This document shows, piece after piece, positions 39,689 through 48,990 of a DNA stretch of 64,000 nt. The stretch is from assembly GCF_013214175.1 (NCBI RefSeq), contig NZ_JABSPA010000005.1, positions 1 through 64,000 on the forward strand, written 5' to 3'. This DNA is from Colwellia sp. Its GTDB lineage: Bacteria; Pseudomonadota; Gammaproteobacteria; Enterobacterales; Alteromonadaceae. The notes under the pieces were generated by a model. The model saw nothing but the letters and a program-made list of their open reading frames with translations, was not told where the DNA came from and ran no database searches. Each line of letters opens with the position of its first letter. Positions within the stretch are counted from its first letter, which is position 1. Both the position numbers and the translations under genes were made by a program.

Positions 39689-40795
39689 TTACTTACTTTT
39701 CCTTGTGAATATTTTAATTAGCCTCGGTAGCACTAGATGGCGAATAATAGCTAACTTACCATAGATACTATGCTGATTAAAAATTTGATAGCTTTGTCGT
39801 GTTCTTTTCGCGCTCAACCAATCCTGTTTATAGGGCTCAGAGCCCATACCAAACTCAATAGCTGTGACTTGATCTTTACTGATGACATGTTCAGATAAAG
39901 CTAACGATAAAATAGAGCCGACCGAATACATTTGATATTTAGGTGCATAAGCTAACTTAAAAATAGAGGCCGTTGCTTCAACAGCTCCGCTATCATTATG
40001 GCTAGTTTGTAAGAACCACAGCTGTGCTGCCGCTGGCTCATCATCGATAAACAATACCCCCAAACGTAATTTATTTTCCTGTAACGCAGCTAGAGATACT
40101 TGCTCAATAAAATCGAAACTAAACTCATCACCCTTCCAGCTTTGTTGGTAAATATTTTTATAAGCCGAAAACGCCGAGGAAAACCCGCTAAGTTCAGTAA
40201 TTATTTCGATGCGGTATTGGTGCGCTTTACACAGTTTTTTCTCACGCCTTTTTATAGTATTACGTAATTGACTGGGCCTTTGTTGATAATAGCTGACGTA
40301 ATCACTGATGCCTGATTGATAGACATTGTCCGTGCTAGAAAAAATCCGCTGATAAGGAAAAGACTCAAGAAGAGCTTGGCTGATTAGGCTTTCTTCAAAA
40401 GCACCGAGCTGCATACTATGCCATTGGTGATGTTGCTGAATATAAGTGAGCAGTTGCGCCATACTTGCTTTACTTGGTGAGGAAAAGAAGATGGGCTCGG
40501 CCACCGCAGAATAAAAACTGGTTAGTGACGTTATCTTTTTCTCAGCTTGGTTGTGAACCAAAGGCCAAGCAATGCTTAATACTGGCTCTTGTCCTTTGCT
40601 GACTTGAAATAGACAATGCACCAGTACTTGGCTGTTTTCAGGGAGCATAAAGGCTGCAGTTGCTGTAAGCCAAGGCAAGGTTAGCTCAAATAACCTCGCT
40701 TTAGGCATAGTGCTTTTATAGCTATGAGTAAACTCAGTAAATGAAAGCTCACGGTAAGAAAAATCTACACTTTGGGCCATTAAGCTCTCTGCCAT
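39689..40795 (-). CDS. FemAB/GNAT-like acyltransferase of the polysaccharide locus
   Basis: A 368-residue protein resembling the FemAB/CelD-type acetyltransferase-6 family. The recognisable core runs from LRNTIKRREKKL to the IYQQSWKGDE stretch (about 172-222) and includes LFIDDEPAAAQLWF (about 244-257). These proteins are found next to exosortase-A genes. The acyl acceptor is not known. The gene starts 7 bases after the phosphomannomutase stop and ends 3 bases before the carrier protein gene, so it is part of one operon. Confidence 0.75.
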   Translation of the reverse strand: MAESLMAQSVDFSYRELSFTEFTHSYKSTMPKARLFELTLPWLTATAAFMLPENSQVLVHCLFQVSKGQEPVLSIAWPLVHNQAEKKITSLTSFYSAVAEPIFFSSPSKASMAQLLTYIQQHHQWHSMQLGAFEESLISQALLESFPYQRIFSSTDNVYQSGISDYVSYYQQRPSQLRNTIKRREKKLCKAHQYRIEIITELSGFSSAFSAYKNIYQQSWKGDEFSFDFIEQVSLAALQENKLRLGVLFIDDEPAAAQLWFLQTSHNDSGAVEATASIFKLAYAPKYQMYSVGSILSLALSEHVISKDQVTAIEFGMGSEPYKQDWLSAKRTRQSYQIFNQHSIYGKLAIIRHLVLPRLIKIFTRKSK

Positions 40796-40802
40796 AAAAA
40801 GA

Positions 40803-42215
40803 CTACTCAGCTAGTAATAAAGCTAATACTTGCGCAGTTTTTTCCTGCATCAAGGCTTTATCGCCTTTAGACTCAACATTTAACCGAACCACTGGCTCGG
40901 TATTACTGCTACGCAAATTAAAGCGCCAATTGCCAAATTCCATACTAATACCATCGGTTTTATCAATTACTTGCGCATGGGCTTGATAAAAATCCAGCAC
41001 ACGAGCAATAGCAGACTTAGGGTCGACAATTTTATTATTAATTTCACCTGAAGATGGATAAGCCGCGATGCGCTCTTTCACTAAACTTGATAATGGCTGC
41101 TTACGTAAACAAAGTAACTCGGCAATTAATAACCAAGGGATCATACCGCTATCACAGTAGAAAAAATCGCGGAAATAATGATGAGCACTCATTTCACCAC
41201 CATAAATAGCATCTTCACTACGCATGCGCTCTTTGATAAAAGCATGGCCGGTTTTACTTTGAATAGCTTGTGCACCCGATTTTTCGACAATATCGATGGT
41301 ATTCCAAGTTAACCTTGGGTCATGAATAATTTTGGCTTGTGTTTTATCACCGTCAATTTTACTTAAAAAGTTTTCTGCTAATAAACCAACAATATAATAA
41401 CCTTCAATAAAGTCGCCATTTTCATCAAATAAGAAACAACGATCAAAATCACCATCCCAAGCAATGCCCATATCAGCGCCATGTTTAATGACAGCATCAC
41501 GCGTCGCGGCACGATTTTCTATTAATAGTGGATTAGGAATACCGTTAGGAAAACTGCCATCGGGTTGATGATGTACTTTAATAAATTCAACAGGTACATT
41601 TAAGGCATTAAACGCGCTTTCTATGGCATCAAGCGCTGGACCTGCGGTGCCATTGCCGGCATTCACTACCAACTTTAATGGTGTGATATTTTTGTTATCA
41701 ATATAGGTTAACAAGTGCTCGGTATAAGGTTTGGTAATATCAATCGTTGTTAAAGTACCTTTATCAGCTACTTCAACAAAGTCGTTTTGCTCAGCAAGGG
41801 CTTGAATATCAAACAGGCCAGTATCACCACTAATGGGTTTTGAGTTTTCACGTACTAACTTCATGCCATTATAATCAATAGGATTATGACTTGCGGTCAC
41901 GACGATGCCGCCATCACACTCTAAGTGACTAGTGGCAAAATAAATATGTTCTGTACCCGCTAGGCCTAAATCGATAACATTAGTGCCGCCCGCCATTAAG
42001 CCTTCAGACAGTGCCTGCTTTAATTCTTCACTGGTTAAACGAATATCACCACCAACCACTACCGTTTTTGCTTGGGTATGTTGGGCAAAAGCACGACCGA
42101 TACGATAAGCAACATCAGTATTTAATTCTTCGCCTAATTTTCCTCGGATATCATAAGCTTTGAAACAGGTAATTGCAGAGGGGCCTGATGTTAAGGCGAC
42201 TTTAGATGATGACAT
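40803..42215 (-). CDS. manB: Phosphomannomutase/phosphoglucomutase
   Basis: A 470-residue alpha-D-phosphohexomutase that interconverts hexose 6- and 1-phosphates, supplying sugar nucleotides for the polysaccharide. The active-site phosphoserine loop is [13 protein letters not shown], the metal loop DGDFDRCF, and the sugar-binding loop [10 protein letters not shown]. It is similar in size to AlgC. It is the first gene of the minus-strand operon leading to the exosortase-associated genes. Preference for mannose or glucose cannot be decided from sequence. Confidence 0.93.
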   Translation of the reverse strand: MSSSKVALTSGPSAITCFKAYDIRGKLGEELNTDVAYRIGRAFAQHTQAKTVVVGGDIRLTSEELKQALSEGLMAGGTNVIDLGLAGTEHIYFATSHLECDGGIVVTASHNPIDYNGMKLVRENSKPISGDTGLFDIQALAEQNDFVEVADKGTLTTIDITKPYTEHLLTYIDNKNITPLKLVVNAGNGTAGPALDAIESAFNALNVPVEFIKVHHQPDGSFPNGIPNPLLIENRAATRDAVIKHGADMGIAWDGDFDRCFLFDENGDFIEGYYIVGLLAENFLSKIDGDKTQAKIIHDPRLTWNTIDIVEKSGAQAIQSKTGHAFIKERMRSEDAIYGGEMSAHHYFRDFFYCDSGMIPWLLIAELLCLRKQPLSSLVKERIAAYPSSGEINNKIVDPKSAIARVLDFYQAHAQVIDKTDGISMEFGNWRFNLRSSNTEPVVRLNVESKGDKALMQEKTAQVLALLLAE

Positions 42216-42318
42216 GGAATAATCTCGTCCTTGCTAATATTTGGCATGAATTTATGAGTGATTTAAAAAATCATAGGGTTAAACTTTAACGCTTGGTGAT
42301 TAACTGACTATTTTGTTG

Positions 42319-42570
42319 CTAGCTTGCTGCTATTTTTTCTTCAAGTTCTACTAGCTTAGCTTCAAGTTCGGTTAATTTAGCACGTGTCTTGAGCAATACT
42401 TGTGTTTGCACATCAAACTCTTCGCGTGTGACCACGTCAAGTTGTGACAATTTATTTTGCAAAACAGTTTTGGCTTTATCTTCAAATTCATTGGCCATAT
42501 TTTTCAGGCTTGATGGGATAGCATCGGTGACTTGTTTAGCTATTTCTTCAATTTTTTTAGCATTGATCAT
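42319..42570 (-). CDS. ubiK: Ubiquinone biosynthesis accessory factor UbiK
   Basis: An 83-residue member of the BMFP/YqiC family: an N-terminal amphipathic helix (MINAKKIEEIAKQVTDAIP), then a coiled coil ending VELEEKIAAS. UbiK binds UbiJ and helps ubiquinone biosynthesis under aerobic conditions. ubiJ and ubiB lie 4-5 kb downstream in this window on the same strand. Confidence 0.88.
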   Translation of the reverse strand: MINAKKIEEIAKQVTDAIPSSLKNMANEFEDKAKTVLQNKLSQLDVVTREEFDVQTQVLLKTRAKLTELEAKLVELEEKIAAS

Positions 42571-42682
42571 AATAATTTCCTATTTTTTTACTTGTCTAGC
42601 ATTGTAACTGTTTTGCCAATGACTAAAAACAGGTAAAATCATTGGTTCGACAGTTTATTTCCAATAGTGAAGCAAAAGCGTA

Positions 42683-44716
42683 ATGAAACTTAATCCCGGA
42701 CAAAATGAAGCAGTAAAATATGTTAGCGGCCCATGCCTAGTATTGGCAGGCGCTGGCTCAGGTAAAACCGGGGTTATTTGTCAAAAAATTGCTTACTTAA
42801 TTCAAAAATGTGATTACAAAGCCCGTAATATTGCCGCGGTAACCTTTACCAATAAAGCGGCACGTGAAATGAAAGAACGTATCCAAAAAATGTTGGGCAA
42901 AGACTTAACCCGTGGTTTAACGGTTTCTACTTTCCACTCACTTGGTCTTGATATTGTTCGCCGGGAAATAAAAATCCTAGGTTATAAACCTGGCTTTACC
43001 TTATTTGATGATCAAGACTCCTTAGCCTTACTGAAAGAATTAACCATAGATGAACTCGATGGTGATAAAGATTTACTCAGTAAACTACAGAGTAAGATTT
43101 CAAATTGGAAAAATGATTTGTTCTTGCCTGATGACGCGATAAAATCTGCCAATGATGCTGACAGCGTTGAATGTGCTGAATTTTATCAGCGTTATCATAA
43201 ACACATGAAAGCTTATAATGCTTTAGATTTTGATGATCTGATCCTTATCCCGACACTGTTACTGAAAAATTACCCCGAAGTATTAGCACGTTGGCAAAAT
43301 AAAATTCGCTATTTATTGGTCGATGAATATCAAGATACCAACGCCAGTCAATATGAATTAGTCAAACAACTTGCCGGTGAGCGAGCACGCTTAACGGTTG
43401 TAGGTGATGACGATCAGTCCATTTATTCTTGGCGTGGTGCCAAACCGGAAAATTTAGTACAACTAGGTAAGGATTATCCAAACTTAAAGTTGATCAAGTT
43501 AGAGCAAAATTACCGCTCCAGTGGCAGGATATTAAAATGTGCTAACGTGCTCATTGCCAATAACCCACACATCTATGATAAGGCCTTATTTAGTGACCTT
43601 CCCTACGGCGTTGAACTAAGAGTTATCCAAGCAAAAAATGAAGAAAATGAAATTGAACGTGTTATTGGAGAGCTGATTGGTCATCGCTTTATGAATCGCA
43701 GCCAATATAAAGATTACGCGGTACTTTATCGTGGTAACCACCAATCACGTTTACTTGAAAAAGCGCTGATGCAAAACCGTATCCCTTATAAAATAAGTGG
43801 CGGTACTTCATTTTTCTCTCGCGCTGAAATCAAAGACATCATGGCTTACCTACGAGTATTGGTTAACCCTGATGATGATAATGCTTTTTTACGTATTGTT
43901 AATGTGCCTAAGCGTGAGTTAGGCCCTGCTACGTTAGAAAAAGTCGGCACTTACGCAAATATGCGTCAAATTAGTATGTTTGCTGCCAGTTTTGAGCTCG
44001 GTTTAGAGCAAACCTTAACTGGTCGTAGCTTATTGAAGATGCAAGCCTTTACTCGATGGGTAGTTAATATTAGCGATCAAGCTGAGCGAGGTGATACTGC
44101 CGCAGTATTACGATCAATGATTCGTGAAATCAATTACGAAGACTTCCTCTACGATACATCGCCCAGTGCAAAAGCTGCCGAGATGCGCATGAAGAATGTT
44201 ACTGAGCTTTTTAGCTGGGTTACCCAGATGCTCGAAGGCAGTGATGACCAAGAACCTATGACCTTGCCAGAAATTGTCACCCGTTTAACCTTGCGCGATA
44301 TGATGGAGCGAAATGAAGAGGAAGAGAGTAACGACCAAGTGCAATTAATGACTCTGCATGCTTCTAAAGGCCTAGAGTTCCCTTATGTATTTCTTATTGG
44401 TATGGAAGAAGGTTTATTACCTCATCAAGCCAGTATTGATGAAGGCAGTGTTGAAGAAGAACGTCGCCTTGCTTATGTTGGTATTACTCGCGCTAAGCGT
44501 GAGTTAATATTTACTTACGCACGAGAGCGCAGACAGTTTGGTGAGCTCTCTCGCACTGAAGCGAGTCGATTTTTACATGAGCTGCCACAAGATGATTTAA
44601 ATTGGGAGCTTGGTGCGTCGAAGAAGAAAACTGTCGAGCACGTCGAACAATCCAATAAACAAGGTATGGCAGGTTTACGTGCCCAGCTGGCTAAAGCTAA
44701 AGAAGCTAAAAAATAA
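42683..44716 (+). CDS. rep: ATP-dependent DNA helicase Rep
   Basis: Superfamily 1A 3'-5' helicase that clears proteins ahead of the replication fork. The 677-residue protein has the Walker A motif GAGSGKT (23-29), VDEYQDTN (motif II), [12 protein letters not shown] (motif III), [11 protein letters not shown] (motif V) and [11 protein letters not shown] (motif VI). It tracks E. coli Rep throughout up to LPQDDL near residue 636. The C-terminal tail ends in Lys/Ala repeats (AKAKEAKK). Its 3' end is tandemly duplicated downstream. Confidence 0.97.
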   Translation: MKLNPGQNEAVKYVSGPCLVLAGAGSGKTGVICQKIAYLIQKCDYKARNIAAVTFTNKAAREMKERIQKMLGKDLTRGLTVSTFHSLGLDIVRREIKILGYKPGFTLFDDQDSLALLKELTIDELDGDKDLLSKLQSKISNWKNDLFLPDDAIKSANDADSVECAEFYQRYHKHMKAYNALDFDDLILIPTLLLKNYPEVLARWQNKIRYLLVDEYQDTNASQYELVKQLAGERARLTVVGDDDQSIYSWRGAKPENLVQLGKDYPNLKLIKLEQNYRSSGRILKCANVLIANNPHIYDKALFSDLPYGVELRVIQAKNEENEIERVIGELIGHRFMNRSQYKDYAVLYRGNHQSRLLEKALMQNRIPYKISGGTSFFSRAEIKDIMAYLRVLVNPDDDNAFLRIVNVPKRELGPATLEKVGTYANMRQISMFAASFELGLEQTLTGRSLLKMQAFTRWVVNISDQAERGDTAAVLRSMIREINYEDFLYDTSPSAKAAEMRMKNVTELFSWVTQMLEGSDDQEPMTLPEIVTRLTLRDMMERNEEEESNDQVQLMTLHASKGLEFPYVFLIGMEEGLLPHQASIDEGSVEEERRLAYVGITRAKRELIFTYARERRQFGELSRTEASRFLHELPQDDLNWELGASKKKTVEHVEQSNKQGMAGLRAQLAKAKEAKK

Positions 44717-44955
44717 GCCCGCAGATGATTTAAATTGGCGGCTTTTAACTAGTAAGAAAGGTGCGTCAAAGAAAAAGACCGAGAGCACGTTGAACAATCC
44801 AATAAACAAGGTACGGCAGGTTACGTGCTCAGCTGGCTAAAGCCAAAGAAGCTAAAAAATAAGCCTGCGATTATGTAAATTGACGGATTTTAGCTATAAA
44901 AAAGGTGCGCAAAGCATAGAGCATGTTGCACAATCGAATAAACAAAGCAGGATTA
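44591..44955 (+). repeat. Decaying tandem duplications of the rep 3' end
   Basis: The last 126 bases of rep (44591-44716, beginning GATGATTTAAATTGG and ending in the stop) are followed by a second copy at 44724-44862 and a poorer third copy at 44869 to about 44955. Copies 2 and 3 share a roughly 15-base insertion (near 44741-44760 and its counterpart) that the functional copy lacks. Copy 2 keeps the AACAATCCAATAAACAAGG and GCTAAAAAATAA blocks but is frameshifted. The third copy runs into the end of the receiver-protein gene at 44953. Confidence 0.9.
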
Positions 44956-45363
44956 GCTAGCTACTGTGACCCTTCGCATATCGGTAAGTATTTTTTTTAA
45001 CTCTTGGTAGGAAATAGGTTTTCTCAGTAAAGCTTTGACATTAGCTAAAGCTAAGGTTTTCCTTAGTAAAGGCTCATCATTTTCTGCACTGGTCATTAAG
45101 CAACACACTTGCGCTGGTTTTTCCTGCAAAAATCTATACAGTAATTTATAACCGCTAAAGCTATCCATATATAAGTCGCACAACACCAAAGAATAAGCGT
45201 TTTCTTTTAGTAACGCTAAGGCTTCTATTGGTGAAGTACAGCCAGTGACTTGATAACCCCATTCACCTAAAACTTTTGAAATTGCCTTAAGGAATATACG
45301 CTGATCATCTATTAATAAGATACTGCGATCATTAGAACTGGCTTGAGCTTGATGACTATCCAT
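44953..45363 (-). CDS. Orphan response-regulator receiver protein
   Basis: A single-domain receiver of about 136 residues, with acidic pair ILLIDDQ, phospho-acceptor Asp in LVLCDLYMDSFSG and conserved Lys in LLRKPIS. There is no output domain, so it would act by protein contact, like CheY-type or Spo0F-type proteins. No kinase is adjacent. I use the ATG at 45363; a TTG four codons upstream is also in frame. Its stop lies at the edge of the third rep-tail copy. Confidence 0.88.
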   Translation of the reverse strand: MDSHQAQASSNDRSILLIDDQRIFLKAISKVLGEWGYQVTGCTSPIEALALLKENAYSLVLCDLYMDSFSGYKLLYRFLQEKPAQVCCLMTSAENDEPLLRKTLALANVKALLRKPISYQELKKILTDMRRVTVAS

Positions 45364-45444
45364 AGTTACTGTCAAAATTTAAATGAGTAACAACTAAAGA
45401 TAGATCATCAGTTTAAAAAGACAAACTTTGCTAGAAAAGGCTTA

Positions 45445-47010
45445 CTAGTTGAGCAGTATGGCTGAGGCGATAATAATACCGGCAACAATCACGCTATAAG
45501 CCAGTTTTTGGTTTTGTCTACTTTGTTGCGCCAACATAGCTTGCATCAATAGAGTTTGTTGATGCTGGTTTTCACGACTAGTTTTCAAATAGTCATACAC
45601 TAAATCGGGCATTTCAGGCAGCTTTTCATTCCAAAACGGTAAGTTAGCCTTAATTTTTCCAAAGACAGCTTTAAAGCCCATCTGCTCTTTCACCCAGTTT
45701 TCTAAAAATGGTTTTGCCGTTTGCCATAAATCTAACTGCGGATAGAGCTGACGACCTAAACCTTCGATATACAATAAGGTTTTTTGCAGCAAGACCAGTT
45801 GCGGCTGTACTTCCATATTAAAACGGCGGGCGGTATTAAATAAATTAACCAGCACTTGGCCAAACGATATTTCCGATAACGGCTTATTGAAAATAGGCTC
45901 ACAAACTGTACGGATAGCAAACTCAAACTCATCAACACTAGTACTTGCTGGCACCCAACCAGAATCAACGTGCAATTGCGCAACTTTTCGATAATCACGA
46001 TTAAAAAAGGCAACAAAGTTTTCTGCTAAATAACGTTTATCTTCTCGATTTAAGGTACCAACAATACCGCAATCTATAGCAATCCAAGTGGGGTCATCAG
46101 GGTTAGTGGCATTAACAAAAACATTACCTGGATGCATATCGGCATGAAAGAAACTATCGCGAAATACTTGGGTGAAAAAAACTTCAACACCACGTTCAGC
46201 CAGTAACTTCATATTGACACCCTGCTCGTTTAGGGTATCTATTTCGCCAACGCCAATGCCATAAATACGTTCCATCACCAAGACATTTTCAAAGCTATAC
46301 TCACTGTGAATTTCCGGCACATAAAGCGCTTTATCGTACTCGCTACCTTGCTCAAAATTACGTTTTAATTGAATAGCATTGGCCGCTTCACGGTTAAGGT
46401 CTAATTCGTCTAAAATGGTTTTACGATATTCTTCCACCACTTCTTTAGGACGCAGGCGCTTACCATCGGGTAACCAACGCGCAACGATGCCAGCAAACAA
46501 TGACATAACTTTAATGTCCGCTAAAATTGTTTCGCTGATATTAGGGCGCAAAACCTTGATAACGATATTTTGCTCTTGTTCGCCTGAAACTAAAGTTGCG
46601 GTATGAACCTGGGCGATAGATGCTGAGGCTAAAGGTGTGGAGTCAAAATCTTTAAAGTGTTGTTCAAAAACCTCAATGCCCATGGCAGCAATAATAAGTT
46701 GCTTTGCTTGTTCGCCATCAAAGGGGGTTACTTGGTCTTGCAACAAGGCGAGCTCATCGGCTAATTCGGGCGGTAATAAATCACGCCTTGTTGATAGCAT
46801 TTGACCGAACTTAATAAAAACTGGCCCTAGCGTTTCTATCGCTAAGCGAAATCTTTGTTCTGGCGTTTTATCTTTATGCTGGTTTCTCAACCAAAACAAA
46901 CTGTTTCTACCAACTTTGACATACCAAGGCAACAGACCTGGGGGTACCATTTTGTCTAGACCAAAGTTCAAGAAGGTTTTAACGATTTGATATAGACGTT
47001 GGCTACTCAC
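45445..47010 (-). CDS. ubiB: Ubiquinone biosynthesis protein UbiB
   Basis: Atypical kinase-like ATPase that supports extraction or organisation of ubiquinone intermediates in the membrane. The 521 residues show the family KxGQ motif in [16 protein letters not shown], an Ala-rich loop in place of the glycine-rich loop ([12 protein letters not shown]), [12 protein letters not shown] (catalytic loop) and AIDCGIVG, and at least one C-terminal membrane segment ([16 protein letters not shown]). It is third in ubiE-ubiJ-ubiB. Confidence 0.95.
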   Translation of the reverse strand: MSSQRLYQIVKTFLNFGLDKMVPPGLLPWYVKVGRNSLFWLRNQHKDKTPEQRFRLAIETLGPVFIKFGQMLSTRRDLLPPELADELALLQDQVTPFDGEQAKQLIIAAMGIEVFEQHFKDFDSTPLASASIAQVHTATLVSGEQEQNIVIKVLRPNISETILADIKVMSLFAGIVARWLPDGKRLRPKEVVEEYRKTILDELDLNREAANAIQLKRNFEQGSEYDKALYVPEIHSEYSFENVLVMERIYGIGVGEIDTLNEQGVNMKLLAERGVEVFFTQVFRDSFFHADMHPGNVFVNATNPDDPTWIAIDCGIVGTLNREDKRYLAENFVAFFNRDYRKVAQLHVDSGWVPASTSVDEFEFAIRTVCEPIFNKPLSEISFGQVLVNLFNTARRFNMEVQPQLVLLQKTLLYIEGLGRQLYPQLDLWQTAKPFLENWVKEQMGFKAVFGKIKANLPFWNEKLPEMPDLVYDYLKTSRENQHQQTLLMQAMLAQQSRQNQKLAYSVIVAGIIIASAILLN

Positions 47011-47076
47011 GGTGATTATTAATTCCTATACGTTATTAGTAATATTCAATTGGCAATGTTCGTCAACTAAGCTGAA

Positions 47077-47778
47077 TTATTTAGCAGCCAACTTAGCAAA
47101 GAGTTTATCGATACGCGCAGAGATTGCGGTAACTTCGCTGGCAATTGCTGTGGTTTGCCCATTAAACGCACTTACTTGACCTAGGGTTACCACTAAGCGT
47201 TTCTCATGAACTAGATATTCGCAAATATCAGCTTCTATTTGCTTGCCTGTTGCTGATATTGATTTGGTAATTTTATTACCAAACTGTAATAATTTATGAG
47301 TGGGTACATCACCAAGGTGCTTAGCGAGCTCAGATTGCCAGTCTATGGCAAGTGATTGAGCTATGTTAGCAAATTGTTGTGCTATTTTGATATCACCATT
47401 AACATCCAATTCATCTTGTTTGATTAATTGCGTCAGCGACTGATTAGCTTTTAACTTTGTCAGCGTTTTTATACTAGTTTTTATCGTACAGTCACTGGTA
47501 TCAACTTGCGATCTGACCATCACCATCGCTGGGCTAGAGCCCGTATTGACGGTAAAAGATAATTCAAATGAAAGTTCTGCTAAGGCAAGGGTTAGCGTTT
47601 TTTGGTTTAAAGCGGCAAAAGAGATAGCTTTATTATTGTTTAAAGCCAAGGCTTTATTAATAATCAATTCAAGTGTTGCTGTGGCAACTTGTGGCAATAA
47701 TAAGCCTTCAGCAAATGGAGTGCTAGAACTCGCTTGAGCGCTTAGTGGGGTTAATGCCTTGTTGTTCGAAGCTTGCAT
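47077..47778 (-). CDS. ubiJ: Ubiquinone biosynthesis accessory factor UbiJ (SCP2 domain)
   Basis: A 233-residue protein with an N-terminal SCP2-type lipid-binding domain (about 20-130) and a C-terminal helical, coiled-coil-like end (ISARIDKLFAKLAAK). UbiJ binds ubiquinone precursors and scaffolds the Ubi complex with UbiK. It starts 2 bases after the ubiE stop and ends 66 bases before ubiB, matching the conserved operon. Confidence 0.92.
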   Translation of the reverse strand: MQASNNKALTPLSAQASSSTPFAEGLLLPQVATATLELIINKALALNNNKAISFAALNQKTLTLALAELSFELSFTVNTGSSPAMVMVRSQVDTSDCTIKTSIKTLTKLKANQSLTQLIKQDELDVNGDIKIAQQFANIAQSLAIDWQSELAKHLGDVPTHKLLQFGNKITKSISATGKQIEADICEYLVHEKRLVVTLGQVSAFNGQTTAIASEVTAISARIDKLFAKLAAK

Positions 47779-47780
47779 GG

Positions 47781-48620
47781 TTAAAACTTATAACCTTTAT
47801 GCAAGGCAACTACGCCACCGGTTAAGTTTTTAAAACTAGTTTGTTCAAAGCCGGCGTTATCCATCATGCTTTTCAAGGTTTCTTGATCCGGATGCATACG
47901 AATTGACTCAGCTAAGTATTTGTAGCTTTCACCATCCTTTGCCACCAACTCACCCATTTTAGGTAGGATATTGAATGAGTAAAAATCATAGGCTTTATTC
48001 AATAACTCATGTTCTGGCTTTGAAAATTCTAAAACAAGTAAACGGCCACCGGGTTTTAATACCGAATAAATAGAGCGTAAAGCTTTATCTTTATCGGTTA
48101 CATTACGTAAACCGAAAGCAATGGTGACAATATCAAAAGTATTCTCTTCAAAAGGTAAATATTCAGCATTTGCTTGTACATACTCAATATTTTGCACTAA
48201 GCCTTTATCACGTAATTTATCACGGCCAACATTTAACATTGAGCTGTTAATATCAGCTAATACGACTTTACCTTCACGGCCCACTAGTTTAGAAAATTTA
48301 GCGGTTAAATCACCGGTACCACCAGCTAGATCTAACACCTTATTACCTGGGCGTACACCACTGGCATCAATAGTAAAACGTTTCCACAAACGGTGAATAC
48401 CAAATGACATTAAATCATTCATCACATCATATTGCTTGGCAACTGAGTGAAAAACGCCAGCAACCATAGAGATTTTATCGTCTTTTTCTATAGTTTTATA
48501 ACCAAAATGCGTAGTGTTTTTACTGTCGGTTGAGTTATCGGCTGAAGTGTCGATATCTGATGGTGCCGAGGCGTTAGTAGATGAGTCACTATTTTGCGAA
48601 TGTTGATCTGAAGATGACAT
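47781..48620 (-). CDS. ubiE: Ubiquinone/menaquinone C-methyltransferase UbiE
   Basis: SAM-dependent C-methyltransferase in ubiquinone and menaquinone synthesis. The SAM motif is [12 protein letters not shown] and the family signature [14 protein letters not shown] is present; the C-terminus matches the E. coli enzyme (251 residues). The first 35 or so residues are an added low-complexity stretch of Ser, Asp, Asn and Thr ([13 protein letters not shown]). An internal Met later in the frame ([12 protein letters not shown]) is inside the conserved domain, so the long start is likely genuine. Confidence 0.95.
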   Translation of the reverse strand: MSSSDQHSQNSDSSTNASAPSDIDTSADNSTDSKNTTHFGYKTIEKDDKISMVAGVFHSVAKQYDVMNDLMSFGIHRLWKRFTIDASGVRPGNKVLDLAGGTGDLTAKFSKLVGREGKVVLADINSSMLNVGRDKLRDKGLVQNIEYVQANAEYLPFEENTFDIVTIAFGLRNVTDKDKALRSIYSVLKPGGRLLVLEFSKPEHELLNKAYDFYSFNILPKMGELVAKDGESYKYLAESIRMHPDQETLKSMMDNAGFEQTSFKNLTGGVVALHKGYKF

Positions 48621-48827
48621 GGTATTTTCACTTAAAGCAAGATTGAAACGATAATTGCCGCTAGTTTACTGTATGCATGCTAAATCACCAAATACCCCAC
48701 TGTTTTTTTTATTGATTTAACGCAAGTGTTCTCACCATTAATTAATAATAATCATAGTAGCAGGTATCTATCGGTATGCACATTACGTAATAAAACAACA
48801 ATAGTGAAATAAAGTTACACAATTAAC

Positions 48828-48856
48828 TTGCGAAAATAGAGTCTCTACTCTATACT
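48828..48856 (+). promoter_or_regulatory. Promoter of candidate small RNA
   Basis: TTGCGA (48828-48833), a 17-bp spacer and TATACT (48851-48856) form a near-consensus sigma-70 promoter on the plus strand, in a gap whose flanking genes are both on the minus strand. A start near 48863 fits the terminator at 48926-48954. Confidence 0.65.
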
Positions 48857-48862
48857 TCTTGT

Positions 48863-48954
48863 CGTTCCCTTATACGGACGCTTGTTGTAATAATTGAATA
48901 TTCTAGCTTTCCTCATAGCTAACTCACCGATAGCCTTTGCTATCGGTTTTTTTT
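48863..48954 (+). ncRNA. Candidate trans-acting small RNA, about 92 nt
   Basis: A strong promoter (48828-48856) is followed about 60 bases later by an excellent intrinsic terminator: a 9-bp perfect stem (48926-48934 with 48939-48947), a 4-base CTTT loop and eight T at 48947-48954. No ORF of useful size lies between them, and both flanking genes read the other way, so neither needs a plus-strand terminator here. The length, the oligo-U end and the presence of hfq in the genome fit an Hfq-dependent sRNA. I do not recognise a named family. Confidence 0.6.
48926..48954 (+). terminator. Intrinsic terminator of candidate small RNA
   Basis: A 9-bp perfect stem with a CTTT loop and eight consecutive T on the plus strand. 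It cannot serve either minus-strand neighbour, since the complementary strand has no T run after the stem. Confidence 0.85.
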
Positions 48955-48990
48955 GCCTGAAATAAAGTAAATTAGCTTAATAAAGAATAG

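Noticed and set aside
44610-44840. 76-codon ORF in another frame across the end of rep and its first copy
   Set aside because: It exists only because the repeat copies share out-of-frame open stretches. It has no ribosome site.
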